From Gnetum montanum (Eukaryota > Streptophyta > Gnetopsida > Gnetales > Gnetaceae): a stretch of DNA of 64,000 nt. Positions 1-10,705 of the stretch are shown here, piece after piece. Under the pieces are notes generated by a model. The model was not told the origin of the DNA. It worked only from the letters and a program-made list of their open reading frames with translations, and did not search any database. Position 1 is the stretch's first letter, and every line of letters starts with the position of its first letter. Location of the stretch: the NCBI GenBank assembly GCA_015680685.1, contig MNCI01038321.1, forward strand, positions 65,379 through 129,378, read 5' to 3'. The position numbers and the translations under genes were made by a program.

Positions 1-539
1 AGTCATAAACCACATGAAGGAAGTCAAGAAGAAAACCTAACATGTATCCTTGAGGTCACACTCTTTACGATTTCCACTTGGTATTTTTTTCTTTCTTCAA
101 GGTACAATGATCATTGATGATTTTTAGTTCTATGTAAGAAGAACCAAATTGCTTTCATAACAAAATACCTTCTTATTTAGAGAACTAGAGGGATGGATGA
201 GGTGGTGTCACTATGTCACAATTTTACTAACCCAATCATCTTGATAGCATATCACAAAAACCCAATAGATCATGTTGACTGCTACATCACGACTGGCAAT
301 ATTATTAACAAAAACATAGAAGACATTCATAAAACATAAATAAAATGACTCAAGAAAAGAGATAATTACAAAGAAAAGAAAATTATCAAGAAATGGAAAA
401 CATATTAAGAATTAGAAAATGGTGAAAGAAATGAAAAAATGATAAAAAAATTATAAACAAAATGTGAGAAGCACTTATTAGTTCTTGAACTACAATGGAG
501 CATCTCCACCATGACTAAATTTAAGGCCACACATTTGGA
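1..539 (-). other. Spacer of element C downstream of protease tail, no pol
   Basis: Read on the minus strand, this follows the protease tail of element C. The part near 480-540 resembles the segment before the T-rich spacer in D (about 39735-39800) and E (about 59165-59240), including a shared AGTCATGG block. Bases 300-470 are A-rich on the plus strand, matching the T-rich spacer of the relatives. No RT, RNase H or integrase motif lies between protease tail and spacer, so pol appears deleted. The rest of C lies outside the window. Confidence 0.5.
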
Positions 540-1000
540 AGATGGACCACACAATCCCGTGGTTATACACCATTAGTTTACCATCTATCATTGTTACTAA
601 TTTAATTATTTGTATGGTAGCACATCAAAAATTGGTGGTAATCTTGTCTGGATCATTTGGAGACATATCTTCAACTAGAATTGAAGGTATTTCTATTTTT
701 AGGGGTCCATATGTGTTTGCTTCTTCTTCTTGATTTTCTATTTTAATTCTAGGGCCTCTGTGTTTACGATCCTCTTCTAGGGTATAATCAAAGTGTAAGA
801 TATCTATATTGAAGTCCTCTATTTGGTTTGTTTTCTTAAGTCTAGAACTAATAAGTGGATCAATTGGTTCCATGTATCTTTTAAATAATTTTGCACTCTT
901 ATTTCCAAGCCATTAGGTGTCTTTTGGTTTAGTAGCTACTACGTAGACTTATTTTTGGTCACACACTTGTTCCTTAACTTTGTGGTGGATTGGTATAGGG
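540..1000 (-). pseudogene. Protease C-terminal tail of element C (core deleted)
   Basis: The minus-strand translation contains DKGCSCGLEVQNIN and, further on, ATKPKDT followed by MEPIDPL. These match the tail of the protease region in E (KKGCSCELKFQNVN, ATKSKDTQWL; about 58708-58845) and in D (QEGTQWL, MEPTESL; about 36690-36745). The catalytic part of the protease, present in D and E upstream of this tail, is not found on the minus strand above 1000, so C has lost it. An 82-codon open frame at 625-873 is the longest intact piece. This is a remnant of a Ty3/gypsy aspartic protease that would have cleaved the gag-pol polyprotein. The homology is clear; no activity is possible. Confidence 0.6.
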
Positions 1001-2375
1001 GTTGTGTTAATATTTTGAACTTCTAGCCCACAACTACATCCTTTATCATTATTAGTGATGATAAGTTTATTTTTTTATGTCTTGTGTTCAAGTGGTGATG
1101 GTTGTTGGCTTTTGCATATAATTAGTAGACATTATTTCAAGGAGGAAGGATGTTGCACTAGATTGGCATTGTGTTGGTTTTGATGTGCTAGTAGGTCTAT
1201 GAGTTTTATGCTCATGTGTGGAAATTATCCTAAAGAAAGGATGTTTCCAAGGTTGTGGTTGAGATCTATTAGCATTATCATTTCTATGTATGTTCATAGC
1301 ACAGGTGGCATTCTTTTGTTGATGTTGTCATGTCAAACATTCCTGTGTTGTTGATGGTGACATATGGTGGAGTGAAGTATGAGAAGATTGAGGATATGAT
1401 GGAGGGTGAGATGTGTGAGGTGGTGATCCCATAAAAGATATTGTGGGTTGATGATAGGAGAATGGTAGTAGTGATTTGAGGTAGAGGAAGTAGAACTAGT
1501 TGGGGAAGTAGGTTGTTGAACATAATATCCATACAAGTCTGGCTAGCAATAAGGGTAGTGCTAGTTTGATAATGGCCTTCCCCATGATTGTGGGTTTTTC
1601 CATTGTAGTTGATAGTAGTTTTAAGGCTAATAAGAAGTCCCACTAGGATAGTATGGTTGGTTGTAGGATGGTCTATAATTACCTTGTGAGAAAGGTAATT
1701 TCCTAGGCATTTACTTTTGTAAGAACTTAAGATTCAAAGCAAAAGCCCAATACTCATGTAGATGTAGCATGACTGGGAGATAGTCCTTTATATGATCCTA
1801 TAGGTAGATATCACATCCATCATCCTTTTTTGTGGTTGAGTCTATAGCCTCTTCCTCTATAGCCATTTTTCCTTTTTACCGATAAGTGTTCCTAACTATT
1901 TCTTGGTTCTTTTTCCTCATCTTGTTTCAATCACTTAATTAATTTTGTGTTACTTTCTCCTCTATAGTTTTCACGTAAGTTGTAACTTTGTCATTCATCA
2001 ACTCCCACATCTTATCTATCCTTGCCTTAAGCTCATCGATAGACTTTTGTATTGACAAGGTTTATTGTGAAATCACCTCATTGAGAGTTGGCTTTTTTTC
2101 CTCATCATAGATATGGATCCTGTTTTTTTGAATAGTTAGGTCTTAGTTATATTCCTCTACATTTCCTCATTTACATAACTCTTAGTCTTCTTTTGTTACT
2201 CACTTTATGAGCCTTTGTATTTGATGGGCTTTCAGTTTGTATAATTGATCTTGAGCATAAATCCCAAGGGTCTCTCTTGTTTGATTATGAAGCCCATTTA
2301 TGATGTGGAAAAGTTTCTCTTTTTGAGAGAAATCATGGCCTAACATCTATGTAGTATAGAATAGTATCTATCCAA
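1001..2375 (-). pseudogene. gag C-terminal half and Pro/Gln-Thr/Ser linker of element C
   Basis: This continues the minus-strand gag that begins at 19303 and is cut by element A. Translation shows INGLHNQTRETLGIYA and KAHQIQRLIK, matching IIDGLRSETRRNIGVYA and RAHQIQRII in D (about 34910-35020). It is followed by a coiled-coil-like stretch (DELKARIDKMWELMNDKV, near 2000) and a zinc-knuckle relic (DDGCDIYL) matching D's GCDIYQYEHPKGCC near 35400. A linker rich in P, Q, S, T and Y occupies about 1300-1700, as in D. Several stops and frame changes are present. Gag would form the particle and bind RNA. Confidence 0.65.
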
Positions 2376-2381
2376 GGCCAT

Positions 2382-3738
2382 TGAAACACCAACAAATTTG
2401 GACTATGGTGTCCTAGTTGCAAATTTTGGCAAAGTATGGAAACTATGCTCAACCCCTCTATAGAGTGTAGAAAGCATAGTCTCCTAAATCATAGTTAGCA
2501 GAAGGCTAGTCTTGAAAGTTTTGCGAAGTCTTGGAACTATGCTCAACCCCAGCCCAAAGCATAGTCACCTTTTAGTAGAGCATAGTTAGCAAGGATAGTC
2601 TCCAGTGGCCTCTATAGCATAGCAATGATCCTCAACTTAGCTCTAGAATGCTTTCAACTCACCTTCACCAGTGTAGTTAGAAAAATACTTCTTTTTTGTA
2701 TCTCCTTTTACCCCAACATTGTAACTACCCTCAACCCCACATGAGAGTGTGGAAAGCATAGTCTTGCAAAGCATAGTCTCTAAGTTTTGTTTTTCAACTA
2801 CCTTATGGTCCTTCTAATGCACACACATGTGGTTGGTAGCATAGTCACAATCCTATAGAGTCTAGTAGAGCACAACAAAGTGCAACACCATCGACACCAT
2901 TAACCCATCGACACACCACATGAATAGTAACTATGTTGAGTGTAGTCCTAGCTATCCCATCCACCACATGGTAGCCATATCACATTCCCTACTAATCCTA
3001 AACCTATAAATACCCACATCTTTGATGTTTGCAAAAGAAGGAAGAAAAATAAAAGGAGAGGAAAACATTCAATGAGCAGTGGGTAAATTTGGCGAATCAA
3101 GAGAACATTGGCAAATTAGCGAACAAGCGAGGTTGCAAACCATCATAGACCCTCGTAGCCTAGCAGAACATTGCATCTAGTAATACACCATGGCAGCAAC
3201 CTAGGAGACATAGTTGTGTTGGCAAAACATTAGTCTTCACGACTAGATAGCCTAGGGACTATGACTATGTTGTCAACCTGCGCCTATTGTACACTGCATA
3301 CCTTCTAATCTCCTTTTTTAGTGTTAATTATGCTAAACCCCATTTGGGTTGGTGTTCCACTTTATCTTCATTTTTCCTTTGCATTCTTTGCACCTTATCT
3401 ATATTTTTTGCACTTTTACTACATAAACACACTTGAAACTACACTTAGGTAGTGGTGCTCGTGTGTTAACAATGTTCGCCTCATTGAAACCCTTGACTAT
3501 GCTCATTCCTTCAGGTGCTTATAACTATGCTCAACCCCATTGACACCACAAATATCGCCTACACCCATAGCACCATCTCACATTAACACTACAACTAACA
3601 AAAGTACACCCCAATTGCATATGGTAAGTCCTTGTTTAATTAGCTAAATCATTTATGGTGCCCCATCTCCACATCTAGTAGGCCCTCACATAGATTTAGA
3701 ATTAGGCTATGTGCCTATGGACCTAAGTGTTCCAGCCA
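2382..3738 (+). repeat. 5' LTR of element A
   Basis: Starts TGAAACACCA and aligns over its length with 17030-18380. Long shared blocks include the segments around CAACCCCACATGAGAG and the promoter region. The right edge is where similarity ends after TTCCAGCC, so it is good to perhaps 20 bases. Many copies of ACTATGCTC and its complement occur within it. Confidence 0.85.
3005..3012 (+). promoter_or_regulatory. TATA box, 5' LTR of A
   Basis: TATAAATA followed by CCC and ATCTTTGATG. The same context recurs in the 3' LTR at 17647, so the site is conserved between LTRs. Transcription would start a few tens of bases downstream, which sets the U3/R border near 3040. Confidence 0.6.
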
Positions 3739-5262
3739 TTAGAAGGAGGGACAAACCACTTTTTCAAACTCCATTGTGGTTATCTTGTGTGCCCTTTGCA
3801 TCACTATTGCTGGCTTTGGGCTAGCGTAGACTATAATACCCCTATGGACTTGCTACACGTGTAGCAGTAGCTGGATCTTAGGCTAGTGTAGGAATTTTCT
3901 ATTAACCTATAGGTGTAGATTGAACCTTGTAGTTGATCCCCTCGGGACCCCACGTAGTAACCAAAATCATAGTCATTTCCATTGTTTACTAAATTCCTAT
4001 CATTTTCAGCTGGAGCATAGTCATCTCCAGCATCGCCAATGTAGTCCACTCTTCGGTGTGTAGAGCATAGTCAACATAGTTCACTCTTTGGCATGGAAAG
4101 CATAGTCAATGTAATCAGTGGTGTTAGCTGGGATAGGGTTAGTTTCAGCATAATCCATAGTGTTTTGTAACTAGCAACCCATACAGTATCCTCTTACAAC
4201 TTAATTTATGTCCATGAACCTAGATCAACCTTCAATGTTAGTCTTGAATGCACTTGACATCTTACCCATCCAACAGGAGCCAAGATTGATAACCTTGGGA
4301 GTCCCATAATGGAAAGATGAAGGCAATCCCTTAGGTTATGTGGTTAAGATTTAGAATACATAATGCTAAGCAACGTGTAGTACAACTTCATATGCATAAA
4401 GATTCAAGTAGGGTTATTTTTAGACCACCCTAACATGGAGGTAAAATGAAACTACTAGCTAATCCATTGAGATGGATGGAAGTATATCCCCTCCTCATTT
4501 TATATCATCTTGCTCATGGAGCCCTACCATCAGCTGTTAGCCTAGCTCATCTAAGCAAGTGAGCAAGACATATGAATAGACTATGAGGAGTTCCTATAGG
4601 AGAAAGAGGACAAGTTCAAAGCTCACTTTAAGCATCAGGGCTCTTTCCACATTGTCTTCCAATGAGTGATCCCTAGTCTAGCTCCTTCTTGATCTCGTTC
4701 ACTCATTCTTTTTGAGATGGTCATAACAGCAACATCACCTTCCCACTTTATCAGGCCTAAGTCAATGGTTATAATAGCAACACATCAAACATAATGCACA
4801 CATTATGATGCAATGGCTCCCCTTGAATTACCTTTCATGCCATCATCACAACCCACTCAGCCATCTCTACTTGTAGCAACAACACCGACTCAACCATACA
4901 TCTATGTAGGGCCCATCTCTAGGCCTTAAGTGAATCAGACACCCTATGTCATACTTATTTTATTAGCATCTATGATGCTAGCATAACCCACATGTGTGTT
5001 GCTTGCCCCAATCACCATCCCCATAGCAGAATAAATGCATAATGTGCATTGCATGGTTTGAAAACTTGCAACTAGGCCATGGGCTACATAGCTAGTCCAA
5101 CAGTAGATATCATAACCAGCATAGCCAATTGGAGTGTCTTAAAGCTTAGACTAAGTGTTCCAGATGATCTAAAGCTTGATAGAAGAGGTGAGGCAACTCG
5201 AAGCCACCTCCTCCAAAATTGTCAAAGTGGTGTACTTCTACTAGGATGACCCTATAAGTCCT
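3739..5262 (+). pseudogene. Leader and N-terminal gag remnants of A
   Basis: No clean primer binding site was found after the 5' LTR. Bases 3800-4150 repeat the ACTATGCT/AGCATAGT vocabulary of the LTR. An ATG at 4208 opens a 33-codon frame (begins MSMNLDQPSML) that ends at TAA 4307, followed by further stops. From about 4640 the translation is rich in Pro, Thr and Ser, like the variable region before the gag core. Tat elements may carry an extra ORF before gag, but this decayed sequence cannot show one. Confidence 0.35.
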
Positions 5263-7000
5263 ATGGTCCCACCTCTAACTCTTCCAACTTTAGTCTCATT
5301 GCCTCAATTCATCAAATATAATGATGAGGGAGACCCCAATGCGCATCTGGTCACATTTAGGTTAGAGTGCCTACTATTGCAAGCATGGTTGCATGCCATC
5401 ACTCATGTGTTCGCCATGTCACTAACTAGAAAAGCATTAGATTGGTACTATGCACTTTCTAGAGGCTCTATATCCTCTTTGGAGGACTTTTTGAGCCAAT
5501 TCGTAACATGCTTCAAATATAATTTGAAGCTAGAGACAACCTTAGACCAACTAATGCAAGTTATGTAGGGCCACCTAGAGCCTATGCAGAAGTTCATTGA
5601 ACGCTGGAGTGCCTCGCTAAATGAAATATAAGAGTTGATATCTAAAGCACATCTCCTAGCCATTTTTAAGAATGCAATCAACAGATTTATAAAGTTAAAA
5701 CTATATTACCTGGGCCCATGATCCCTAAGCCAAGCCTTCATTCAAACTAAAAGCATAAAAGGTGCAGCAAAAGTTAGCAAAGACCTAGTCTAGATGGCCT
5801 ATAAGAGCTAGCATGAAAAAAGAGACAAAGACAAAGGAAAGTAGAATGCAATGGTGGCAACTATAGCCAAAGAAGCCAAAGAAACCTACTAGGGGTAGAA
5901 GGCTAAGTAGCTCAAAGCCCTAGCTAACAACAAAGCTACTAACTCTAGCACTAAGGTAATCAACTAGCCTACAACCTTGGTGGCCATAGCACAAGTTGTT
6001 CAAAGATCCAAATTTGAGCATAAGGATCACTCTAAGTATGTATCGTTATCGCTAAAGCCTTAAAAGCTGCTAGACCAATTGTTGAAAGCTACACACATCC
6101 AATGCAAACAAGTGTTCGAGGCTACTCACAAAAAAACATGATAGATACTATGAGCTACTAGGAAATCCCACTTTGGTAGCACCAAATAAGCCCTCGCTCC
6201 CAAGAAATTTTAGGCTAGACTAATTTTACCATTACCACTAGTTTTCCAAACATAACATAGACTTTTGCCTAGCCTTGTTAGACAACCTACAAAAGATGAT
6301 TGATAGAGATGAGCTAGTACTCAACACTGCAAACCCAGTCATGCCTTAGAGGCAATCCATGAGGGTGTATAATGACCCACTAAATTAAAATGATGCTAAC
6401 TATGTCATAAATGTTATTAGTATTGATTATGATCTAGAATCGATGTAGCAGCTATTCGTGGTTTTGGTGCCCTCTAGTAGTGAAAGGGTACCCTTGGCCC
6501 CCACGGGTTCGAGGCCCCCTTTCGTTATTAGAGTGCCACCTCAAGCATCCACAACATCCTTCATAGTTAGGGTCTCCCTACATGTCACATCAACAATAAT
6601 TGTTTAGCCATCCTTCATTGTCAAAGTGCCACAACATGCTAGTCCCTCATCTATTTGAAGCCTAGTAGTAGCTAATGCTTTGGTCCCCTCCTTTTCAAGG
6701 GCCAACCTCATTAGCAACATTGGTAGGCCCCCAAGGTGGAAACATAGGAGACCCAATGTGCATCTTGTAAGTAAAACGATTAGGCAATATCGAGAGGAAA
6801 AAAGCACTGAGTCCACAAAAGCCAGTTCCTATATCTATGGTTCCTATGGCAAAACAATCGAAGAAGCTAAGAGCATTGAGGCCCCTAAGCAAGCCAACCA
6901 AACAAAGCTTAAGTTTCCTCCACAAGAAATTTGTCTCTTAGACTACATGGAAGAATTCAAGGCGAAAAAAAAACATAACTAATGGCAAGGACTTCGTTGA
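5263..7000 (+). pseudogene. gag of element A
   Basis: The retrotransposon gag core is clear in a 101-codon open frame at 5263-5568: FIKYNDEGDPNAHLVTF, then SLTRKALDWYYALSRGSISS and FLSQFVTCF. This is the usual pattern of PHAHL, ALDWYxxL, SIxSFEDL and F-x-x-F in plant Ty3/gypsy gag. A TAG at 5566 ends that frame. Downstream, KLNEIxELI-like and linker sequence continue with many TAG codons to about 7000, including an open stretch at 6680-6982. No intact CCHC knuckle was found. The protein would form the particle shell; this copy cannot. Confidence 0.75.
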
Positions 7001-7046
7001 TGCATTAGCCTAGCTTAAACAACTGCTTAACCAAAAAAATACAACA

Positions 7047-7845
7047 TTGAGCTTGTACGACTTGATCATGACTTCATCTACCCACCGCAAAGCACTGGCG
7101 TGGATGTTGACCTCCATCATTATTATGGAGAACATCCCTATAGATGAGACCTCCATCCATGCAATGATGCTACCCCCTACACCACAGGAATCAAGTTTCA
7201 CGTTCATAGCATTTAGCGATGAAGCAATGAAGGTTGATCGTAAGAGACGCGAGGTCATAACAAATCCTATGTTTATTACTATACATGTTAGCCAATGCAA
7301 AATACGCAAAGTGCACGTTGATGATGGAGTAGTAACAAATGTAATACCATACACCATCATGGATACGCTAGGCCTCGTAGATCAAATTAGGTCAACAAAA
7401 ACAACATGCTTGAAATCCTTGAATGGGTCATGGATCATTGTCAAGGGCACTGTTATTGTAGCTTTTGTAGTAGGGGAGAAATTCCCCATGACTATCAGGT
7501 TCATTGTCATACAAGAGATGTCGAGCTTCAACTTGATATTGGGTAGACCTTGGCTCACCCAAGTACAAGCTGTCTCCTCTTCAATTGATCAAGAGATCCA
7601 CCTCCCATATGAAGTTGATGAAGTTATCATCCATGGTGATAATGTTGCCCCCTTAGCCATCAACAATATGGACATGGAGTAAGGATTGGTGGTTAAGCTT
7701 CCTGATGATGCACTTATAGCAAACAATGAAATGCATGAAGTAGATATAATTGAAAGAGCAGTAGAAGCTAGTAAGCTCCTAAAGGATGCCATTTGGGTAG
7801 AGTTTCCCTTTGGCATATTAAGTGAAGGTCAAGGGGATTACTAGA
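7047..7845 (+). pseudogene. Aspartic protease region of element A
   Basis: A 211-codon open frame (7047-7682) contains a retroviral-type protease: VHVDDGVVTNVIPYTIMDTL at the catalytic site, a flap region near VKGTVIVAFVVGEKFP, and the C-terminal motif FNLILGRPWL. The catalytic D-S/T-G is changed to DDG, so it is probably inactive. A single TAA at 7680 interrupts the frame, which then stays open for about 53 codons (to 7845) with no frameshift, so the original gag-pro frame ended there or later. The enzyme would have processed gag-pol. Tat and Athila elements commonly have this type just before RT; here the RT starts 4.7 kb downstream. Confidence 0.8.
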
Positions 7846-8164
7846 TAGTGTAATTTAGACCCTATGCACCTCCTAACCCACATCAGGTTAGAAAGAAACT
7901 ATGTGACTAAGGTATCCCCTTAGTCCAAAATGTGCTAGGTGCTTACTAGCTACTCACATTTGCATACCCTATATTTTACTTTTTGCTTATGTTGCATTTG
8001 TTTCGCATTAGATTAGTATTATAGCATGTTACATGCATTTAGCTTGATTTGCTTCATTTACACATTTGCTTACTTACACTTTCGTAGTTATTACTTTAAT
8101 GCATGAAAAAAATTAAAAATGCATAAAAATCATAAAATTAAAAATCACAAAAAAGAAGAAGAAA
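7846..8164 (+). other. Non-coding stretch after gag-pro of A
   Basis: Stops occur in all frames and the sequence becomes T-rich from about 7960. No domain or repeat is recognised. It leads into the tandem repeat. Confidence 0.4.
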
Positions 8165-8535
8165 GATAGCAATATGCAGCTTGGAGTAGCCTTAAACTAT
8201 CGTCGTGGCTTGGAATGACCTTAAACTAGGTGATCCACAACCCACTACAGCCTAAAACTAGTAAGCCATATTACCTTTAACCCCATAGGAATGGCCTGCT
8301 ATGGCCTTAAATTGGCAACACATGTCTTGAAATGCCCTAAAACTAGCATCAACCCTCCCACTATGGCCTTAAATTGGCATGAGGCCTTTCAAGGCTTTGA
8401 ATTTACAATAGTCATTATGGCTTGCAATGGCCTAGACTTGCTATGGCTCATAATGGCCCAAACTCGCTATGGCTTGTGATGGCCTAGTATCACTATGGAT
8501 TGCAATGGCTCGGTATTACTATTGTTTCATAACTC
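8165..8535 (+). repeat. Degenerate tandem repeat (CTATGGCCTTAAA type) in A
   Basis: About ten imperfect units of 30-45 bases built around CTATGGCCTTAAATTGGCA, GCTTGGAATGACCTTAAACT and GCTTGCAATGGCCTA. A related patch lies at 16045-16320, after integrase. Tandem repeats in untranslated parts of Tat/Ogre elements are known. Short open frames here arise from the repeat and are not genes. Confidence 0.7.
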
Positions 8536-8791
8536 TAGGCTAGCATAACAGATCTTTGTCACACTAATTCATCACTTAGGCATGTTAGCATAGGTTACAT
8601 TATAAGTAGAATCATTTCAAAATGCGATAAAATCATCATATAGCCATAAAGTTTGCACATTACACTTAGCAAATAGTCATACATAACAAAATATAGCATG
8701 AATAACAATACATAGCCATAACATAGCATGAGTATCATTACATAGCAAAAATATAGCAAACAAATCATGTGGGAGGTACATTTGGTCATGC
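8536..8791 (+). other. AT-rich stretch 3' of the antisense gene
   Basis: Contains several near-repeats of CATAGCATGA and ACATAGC. On the minus strand this lies just after the last exon's stop codon and could be its 3' untranslated region. No domain is seen. Confidence 0.3.
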
Positions 8792-10705
8792 TCAGCCAGT
8801 AGCACTAGGTGGAGGTGGACGTTCTACTTCCTCTATCGAGTCACTAGGGCCCTTAGCATCACTTGGTACCTACCACAACTAAAAATAAATATATGCAATT
8901 AGTAATCATGCATTACATTTAGCAATCTAGCTCAAAATTAGAAAAAAAATTATAAAAAATATATACATAAATACAATTAAAACACCTAGCATCTATGCAT
9001 ACTAAACTGCAACATCCTCATGCAAACCTTGTAGCTTGATGTGGATCTTTTTGCTGTTTAACTTCGTGACCTTGAGGGTAGCCTCCTCTTGAGGTGGCGG
9101 GCTCTTGATCTTGGCCTTAGATGGCCTCACCATCTCTGCTATGTATCGATCTGCGTTGCTCATGTCCCTAGTGCCAATTGGAGGACCCTCACCTGCACTA
9201 TTGCATGAATATTGCGAGTGTCCCATAGAAACCTTGGTCATTATTAACAGCAACTTATTGGTCCCATCTAGGGGGTCCTATGCACATGTGGTCAAAAACA
9301 TGTGTTTGATCCATGACCTAGACAGTTTCTCACGATCCTACACCATCCACTATCCATCATTCTACATAACTAGAAGCTCTGCAAACCTTCACAGACATTC
9401 TATGAAGAATGAGAAGTGCATGTGGGACCTCACCTAGAGGTTGAACCGAAGCCTGGAAATATCTGCATGCAACCCGGTGGTAATGCAACTAGCCTAGTTA
9501 AACCTTGTACCTACTAGTAGCACCTCTTTCATCATCCATGCCTATTCCATTCCTAGGATTGTTCCCTGGAAAAGTAGCTTTGGAAAGGCACAAGCATAGA
9601 AAAGAGGGTAGAGCTTTCACACCTTAGGCACCTACACATCTCTAATTAATATGCCTTTGTGAGATCAAGTGGTCCCCAACTAGTCCATGATTTCCTCTCT
9701 ATGGTCCAGCTCCCTACTAGCCTTATTGACAATTATCGGGCCATCAGTAGAGACATCAAAGAGATTTATAAAGAAGGATTCGCTGAGGTCCAACACTACC
9801 ATCATGTTGTGCACTCAAGTGACAAATTGCCTAACATCATTACTAAAGGAATCAATAATGGTGACCATTTCAGCCATTGGGACACATGGGCTAAGGGCTA
9901 AGAATAGGTCCACTAACCTAGCATGCATGAGTCAAGCCATCAACGCATCTAACGCTATGTGGCTTAGCTAGTGTTGCGCACCCTCTATATTCCTATAATT
10001 CATGATGAGGATGGCCTATGTGTGATCCATGGTAACCATTGTCACCTCGGTTTAGGCAACCACTGTTGCAACACAAAGCAAAACAACATTAGCACTTCAT
10101 CATGAAAATAAGGTAAACTAAAGGACCTATAGACAAGCAGATGAGTGAAAACCATAGATATGCACATGGCACAAATAAAGTATGAGATAGGGATGGTATT
10201 GCAGATACCTCCTCAGTGTGAATCTTACCAACAGCCGACTCCTCATCTAACCAGCCATGGATCTTGCATTACTCGTACACCTTTAGATGTTTGGAGATGC
10301 AAGTCTCTAAATTGTATCCTATTTGCTCAGTCATGGCTACCCAAATGTTTGTGCTAGATGAGAATACCTCTAAAGTAGTGTAGGTTAAGGCTAGAGTGTG
10401 TAGATCATCATGCAGGCCATCTTCATCAACTCTAAACCTGACGTCAACCATAGAACCATTAGCAATTTAACATGAGCAAGTAGCATAAAACACTACAAGG
10501 GCCATAGAAGCACTTACTCTTTGACGCAATAGATAGTTCTAGGCAAGTTCTTGAATAGAGTATGCAATTGCTACGTGACAAAAAAGATGTTGCTCTTATT
10601 ATAACAAGAAGGCACCATCATGCGTCATATATCTAGATAGTCGACGAATGTCCCTGGGGCCTCTAAATGAGCCTCCTACCCCATTAATGTTAGAAATAAA
10701 CTCAT
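8792..10705 (-). pseudogene. Decayed intron-containing antisense gene inside A, unknown product
   Basis: On the minus strand four exon-like segments can be read: 10705-10518, 10437-10229, 10062-about 9014, and 8869-8792. Putative introns are 10517-10438 (GTAAGT to GACGTCAG), 10228-10063 (GTAAGA to a pyrimidine-rich tract ending TGCAACAG) and about 9013-8870 (weak donor, end GTGGTAG). For the first two, the exon phases join exactly: GA+G gives E then FRVDEDG, and G+TG gives V. The third exon is about 350 codons without an indel but with about a dozen stops, mostly TAG. Readable stretches include LEAPGTFVDYLDI, MAEMVTIIDSFSNDVRQF, NLFDVSTDGPIIVNKA and VRPSKAKIKSPPPQEEA; the last exon ends PPPPSATG and a stop. 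I recognise no family. Antisense ORFs are known in some Tat elements, usually downstream of pol. Confidence 0.55.

Noticed and set aside
7676-7684. GAGTAAGG as a strong splice donor ending gag-pro of A
   Set aside because: The reading frame continues about 53 codons past the TAA, so coding sequence probably did not end here; the stop is more simply a C-to-T change.
8291-8479. 62-codon plus-strand frame
   Set aside because: Lies wholly in the degenerate tandem repeat of A and shows no domain.
8165-8535. Possible CRISPR-like array
   Set aside because: Units are imperfect with no fixed spacer length, in a plant transposon; a minisatellite explains it.
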